This document shows positions 6,830 to 7,219 of a stretch of DNA of 7,219 nt, in pieces. The DNA is from Akkermansiaceae bacterium (GTDB lineage: Bacteria > Verrucomicrobiota > Verrucomicrobiia > Verrucomicrobiales > Akkermansiaceae). The number at the start of each line of letters is the position of its first letter. Within the stretch, counting starts at the first letter, position 1. The position numbers were made by a program, and so were the translations under genes. The notes under the pieces are model-generated. The model saw only the letters and a program-made list of their open reading frames with translations, ran no database searches and was not told the DNA's origin. The stretch is from positions 1 through 7,219 of the forward strand of contig JARFRT010000362.1 of NCBI GenBank assembly GCA_029287105.1. The letters run 5' to 3'.

Positions 6830-7177
6830 TTACTCGCGCTCGGCGGCTTTGACAAGCAGGGCACGTTTGCCGACGCGATCGCGGAGGTAGTTGAGCTTGG
6901 CGCGGCGGACCTTGCCGCGGCGGGTGACCTCGATCAAGGCGACACGTGGAGTGTGCAGCGGGAACACGCGCTCGACGCCTTCGCCGGAGGAGATTTTGCG
7001 CACGGTGTAGGCGGCATTGATACCGCTGCCTTTTCTTGCGATACAGAGGCCGGCAAAGATCTGGATACGCTCTTTGCCACCCTCGACCACGCGGGCGTGT
7101 ACTTTGAGGCTGTCACCGACCTTGAAGTCGGCGACGTCTTTGATCTGCTCCTTTTCGATTTTATCGATGATGTTCAT
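6830..7177 (-). CDS. rplS: 50S ribosomal protein L19
   Basis: Structural protein of the large ribosomal subunit, located at the 30S-50S interface. The product is 115 residues, the usual bacterial length. It carries the family's characteristic run YTVRKISSGEGVERVF (57-72), the preceding VVEGGKERIQIFAG (30-43), HTPRVALIEVTRRGKVRRAK (75-94) and NYLRDRVGK (96-104). The start at 7177 gives the expected N terminus (MNIIDKIEKEQIKDV). No Shine-Dalgarno sequence is seen upstream (minus-strand sequence reads CAACTCAACTCTAGCC before the ATG), which is notable for a highly expressed gene. In many bacteria rplS follows rpsP-rimM-trmD. The 42 bases available upstream do not show a recognisable TrmD end, so that arrangement cannot be confirmed. 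A hairpin terminator follows the stop codon. Confidence 0.98.
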   Translation of the reverse strand: MNIIDKIEKEQIKDVADFKVGDSLKVHARVVEGGKERIQIFAGLCIARKGSGINAAYTVRKISSGEGVERVFPLHTPRVALIEVTRRGKVRRAKLNYLRDRVGKRALLVKAAERE

Positions 7178-7219
7178 GGCTAGAGTTGAGTTGGGAAAGA
7201 GTTTGGAAATGCTTTGGAA

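Noticed and set aside
7202..7219. Direct repeat TTTGGAA spaced by 11 bases upstream of rplS
   Set aside because: Two 7-base copies at the window edge are easily chance; too little flanking sequence to call an operator or leader element.

Overview
The window most resembles a chromosome segment from a moderately GC-rich Gram-negative bacterium. The periplasmic and outer-membrane efflux parts show the double membrane. The style of the TPR and orphan genes, and the near absence of Shine-Dalgarno sequences, would fit a Verrucomicrobia-type genome. That lineage call is inference; nothing in the sequence proves it.

Left part (1-3983, all minus strand, transcribed right to left): a heavy-metal RND efflux locus. 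In order of transcription it holds a small Cys-rich secreted protein (3983-3513), a TolC/CzcC-type outer membrane factor (3364-2093), a CzcB/CusB-type periplasmic adaptor (2063-915) and a CusA/CzcA-type RND pump (905 to the left edge, cut off after 301 codons). The last three are tightly packed (gaps of 29 and 9 bases) and would form a tripartite pump spanning both membranes. The Cys-rich protein, 148 bases upstream, is probably the locus's periplasmic metal-binding accessory. The adaptor is unusual in having a His-rich stretch followed by a C-terminal membrane segment. No metal-responsive regulator gene lies in the window.

Middle (3984-5725, plus strand): a divergent intergenic region with a GC-rich dyad. 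It leads to an unlisted 48-codon membrane microprotein ORF (4106-4252), whose stop overlaps the start of a 467-residue TPR protein (4249-5652) as ATGA. A strong rho-independent terminator follows (5693-5725).

Right part (5759-7219, minus strand): rplS, encoding ribosomal protein L19 (7177-6830), a bidirectional hairpin terminator (6766-6795), and then an orphan membrane-anchored protein with a proline-rich linker (6691-5759) that converges on the TPR gene.

No tRNA, rRNA, CRISPR array, insertion sequence or integrase was seen, and no gene-free stretch exceeds 300 bases. The 148-base gap 3365-3512 has no ATG on the coding strand and no recognisable element beyond a weak 5-bp dyad. The strip 7178-7219 upstream of rplS holds no recognisable gene end.
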